The notes beneath the pieces are model-generated. The model was not told the DNA's origin. It worked only from the letters and a program-made list of their open reading frames with translations, and made no database searches. A stretch of DNA of 64,000 bases from Lewinellaceae bacterium (lineage in GTDB: Bacteria > Bacteroidota > Bacteroidia > Chitinophagales > Saprospiraceae), in the NCBI GenBank assembly GCA_020636135.1, contig JACJYK010000001.1:3768501-3832500 (forward strand), in the 5' to 3' direction. Of the stretch, positions 62,901 through 64,000 are shown piece by piece; position 1 is the first letter of the stretch; the number at the start of each line of letters is the position of its first letter. The position numbers were made by a program, and so were the translations under genes.

Positions 62901-63620
62901 ATGAAAACGATATTTCATCAGGCATCCAGCAGAGGCCATGCGAATCACGGCTGGCTGGATACCTATCACACTTTCAGTTTTGCCGATTATTACGATCCCA
63001 ACCGGATGCATTTCGGTGTCCTGAGAGTGCTCAATGATGATACCGTCAAGGGGGGTATGGGTTTCGGCAGGCACCCGCATAACAATATGGAGATCATCAG
63101 CATTCCTCTGAGCGGAGTACTGGCGCATGGTGATAGCATGGGCAATACAGGAATAATCCGCAAGGGTGAAGTGCAGGTTATGAGTGCCGGTACAGGAATA
63201 TTGCATTCCGAAAAAAATGCCAGCCATACGGAAGAGGTCCAGTTTTTACAGATCTGGATATTCCCGAGGGAACAGAATCTGGAACCGAGATACGACCAGA
63301 TTTCCCTGGCAGGTCTGGAAAAACCAAATGATTTTCAACAAATCGTATCTCCGGACAAAGAAGATGATGGCGCCTGGATCCATCAGGATGCGTGGTTTTT
63401 TATCGCCACAATGGATAGGGAATTATCAAAGACCTATACCCTCAAAAAAGAAGGCAACGGAGTCTATATATTTGTATTGGAAGGTAAAATAATCGTGGGC
63501 GATCAAGTACTCGAACGAAGAGATGGTTTGGGATTAACGGATTTAAAATCCTTTGATTTGTCTACACTTACCAAAGCTGAAGTGCTGATTATGGAAGTAC
63601 CAATGAAATTACCGGGATAA
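62901..63620 (+). CDS. pirin family bicupin protein
   Basis: A 239-residue YhhW-type pirin. The metal site is in GFGRHPHNNMEIISI, with ILHSEKNASHTEEVQFLQIW and IVGDQVLERRDGLG typical of the two cupin halves. Some pirins have quercetin 2,3-dioxygenase activity; others are redox sensors. It lies 47 bases after the acyltransferase and 4 bases before the channel gene, on the same strand. Confidence 0.92.
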   Translation: MKTIFHQASSRGHANHGWLDTYHTFSFADYYDPNRMHFGVLRVLNDDTVKGGMGFGRHPHNNMEIISIPLSGVLAHGDSMGNTGIIRKGEVQVMSAGTGILHSEKNASHTEEVQFLQIWIFPREQNLEPRYDQISLAGLEKPNDFQQIVSPDKEDDGAWIHQDAWFFIATMDRELSKTYTLKKEGNGVYIFVLEGKIIVGDQVLERRDGLGLTDLKSFDLSTLTKAEVLIMEVPMKLPG

Positions 63621-63624
63621 GCCT

Positions 63625-64000
63625 ATGAAAACAGGACGACTTGAGGCATTCAGCGATGGCGTGCTCGCCATTGTGATCACCATTATGGTATTGGAACTTA
63701 AAGTACCTGAAGGTTCGGATTTCGCGACCCTTAAGCCGCTCATACCAAAATTTTTATCCTACGTATTAAGCTTCATCTACCTGGGCATTTACTGGAATAA
63801 TCATCATCATTTATTTCAGGCGATACAGAAAGTAAATGGGCGGGTGTTATGGGCAAATCTTACCTTACTTTTTGCATTATCCATCATACCCTTCACAACG
63901 GCCTGGATGGGTGAAAATCATTTTGACAAAAACCCGGTGGCATTGTATGGAATAAACCTTTTATTTTGCGCGATAGCCTTTCTTATCCTCGAAAAATCTG
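63625..64000 (+). CDS. TMEM175-family (DUF1211) channel, partial
   Basis: A gene cut by the window end; 125 residues visible. The start MKTGRLEAFSDGVLAIVITI, followed by MVLELKVPEG, is the FSDG hallmark of bacterial TMEM175 potassium channels, and further helices (FLSYVLSFIYLGIYWNNHHH, LLFALSIIPFTTAWMG) match the family. It begins 4 bases after the pirin stop, so it is probably co-transcribed. Ion specificity is inferred from the family. Confidence 0.9.
   Translation, partial: MKTGRLEAFSDGVLAIVITIMVLELKVPEGSDFATLKPLIPKFLSYVLSFIYLGIYWNNHHHLFQAIQKVNGRVLWANLTLLFALSIIPFTTAWMGENHFDKNPVALYGINLLFCAIAFLILEKS

Overview
The window looks like chromosomal DNA of a free-living, probably aerobic member of the Bacteroidota, most likely in or near the Saprospiria (inference from gene content only). 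The reasons are: promoters of the Bacteroidota type (TTG-N19-TAnnTTTG, with three exact-spacing examples); a secreted hydrolase with a type IX secretion C-terminal domain; a histidine kinase of the TPR/HisKA_2 type; a fused gamma-alpha KorA; and many predicted lipoproteins and exported hydrolases. Coding density is high. I saw no tRNA, rRNA, CRISPR array, transposase or prophage.

Layout. 1-3.8 kb: korAB (2-oxoacid:ferredoxin oxidoreductase, korB cut by the window edge) and a small XRE/DUF2975 regulator-membrane pair with a textbook promoter. 4-10.6 kb: an exported D-aminoacylase-like amidohydrolase, then a large GH106-like rhamnosidase co-oriented with a CE1-type esterase. 11.4-13.8 kb: accA, a small conserved protein and dapA, tightly packed. 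13.8-19.2 kb: the most unusual locus. A periplasmic-TPR sensor kinase and a LuxR-type response regulator bracket three exported proteins of unknown function that share a C-terminal motif. The kinase gene and all three exported-protein genes are preceded by a copy of a 16-bp dyad (CTRTAC-N4-GYNYAG). 19.2-26.4 kb: two small hypothetical proteins, an azoreductase, and a leftward S9 peptidase / CocE hydrolase / AspT-type transporter operon. 26.4-32.3 kb: a WD40 protein, a heptamer repeat tract, a DPM1-like glycosyltransferase, a HAD phosphatase with an unknown N-terminal half, queE, and the T9SS-exported hydrolase.

32.6-47.9 kb: a SnoaL-like protein, a lipoprotein sulfatase paired with an alpha/beta hydrolase, a PhoD-like phosphatase, VOC, DinB and WYL-regulator genes, an ECF sigma factor overlapping a membrane partner, a DUF2202 ferritin-like protein, a PrsW-type protease, a BASS transporter, DUF711, an APC permease and an aspartyl protease-PDZ protein. 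48-52 kb: rplU-rpmA (L27 carries an unusual C-terminal HhH extension), a glycosyltransferase pair and a beta-propeller lipoprotein. 52.1-54.2 kb: a visibly AT-richer AbiEi/AbiEii toxin-antitoxin cassette. 54.2-64 kb: lspA, dnaE, an AraC-type one-piece membrane regulator with TPRs, and a divergent operon of ankyrin lipoprotein, acyltransferase, pirin and TMEM175-like channel (cut by the edge). A 20-bp-period direct repeat lies between that regulator and that operon.

Functionally, core metabolism and information genes (kor, accA, dapA, queE, rplU, rpmA, lspA, dnaE) are interleaved with degradative exported enzymes and local regulators. The region 13.8-19.2 kb is the best candidate for an undescribed system: a self-regulated two-component locus controlling a small family of exported proteins.
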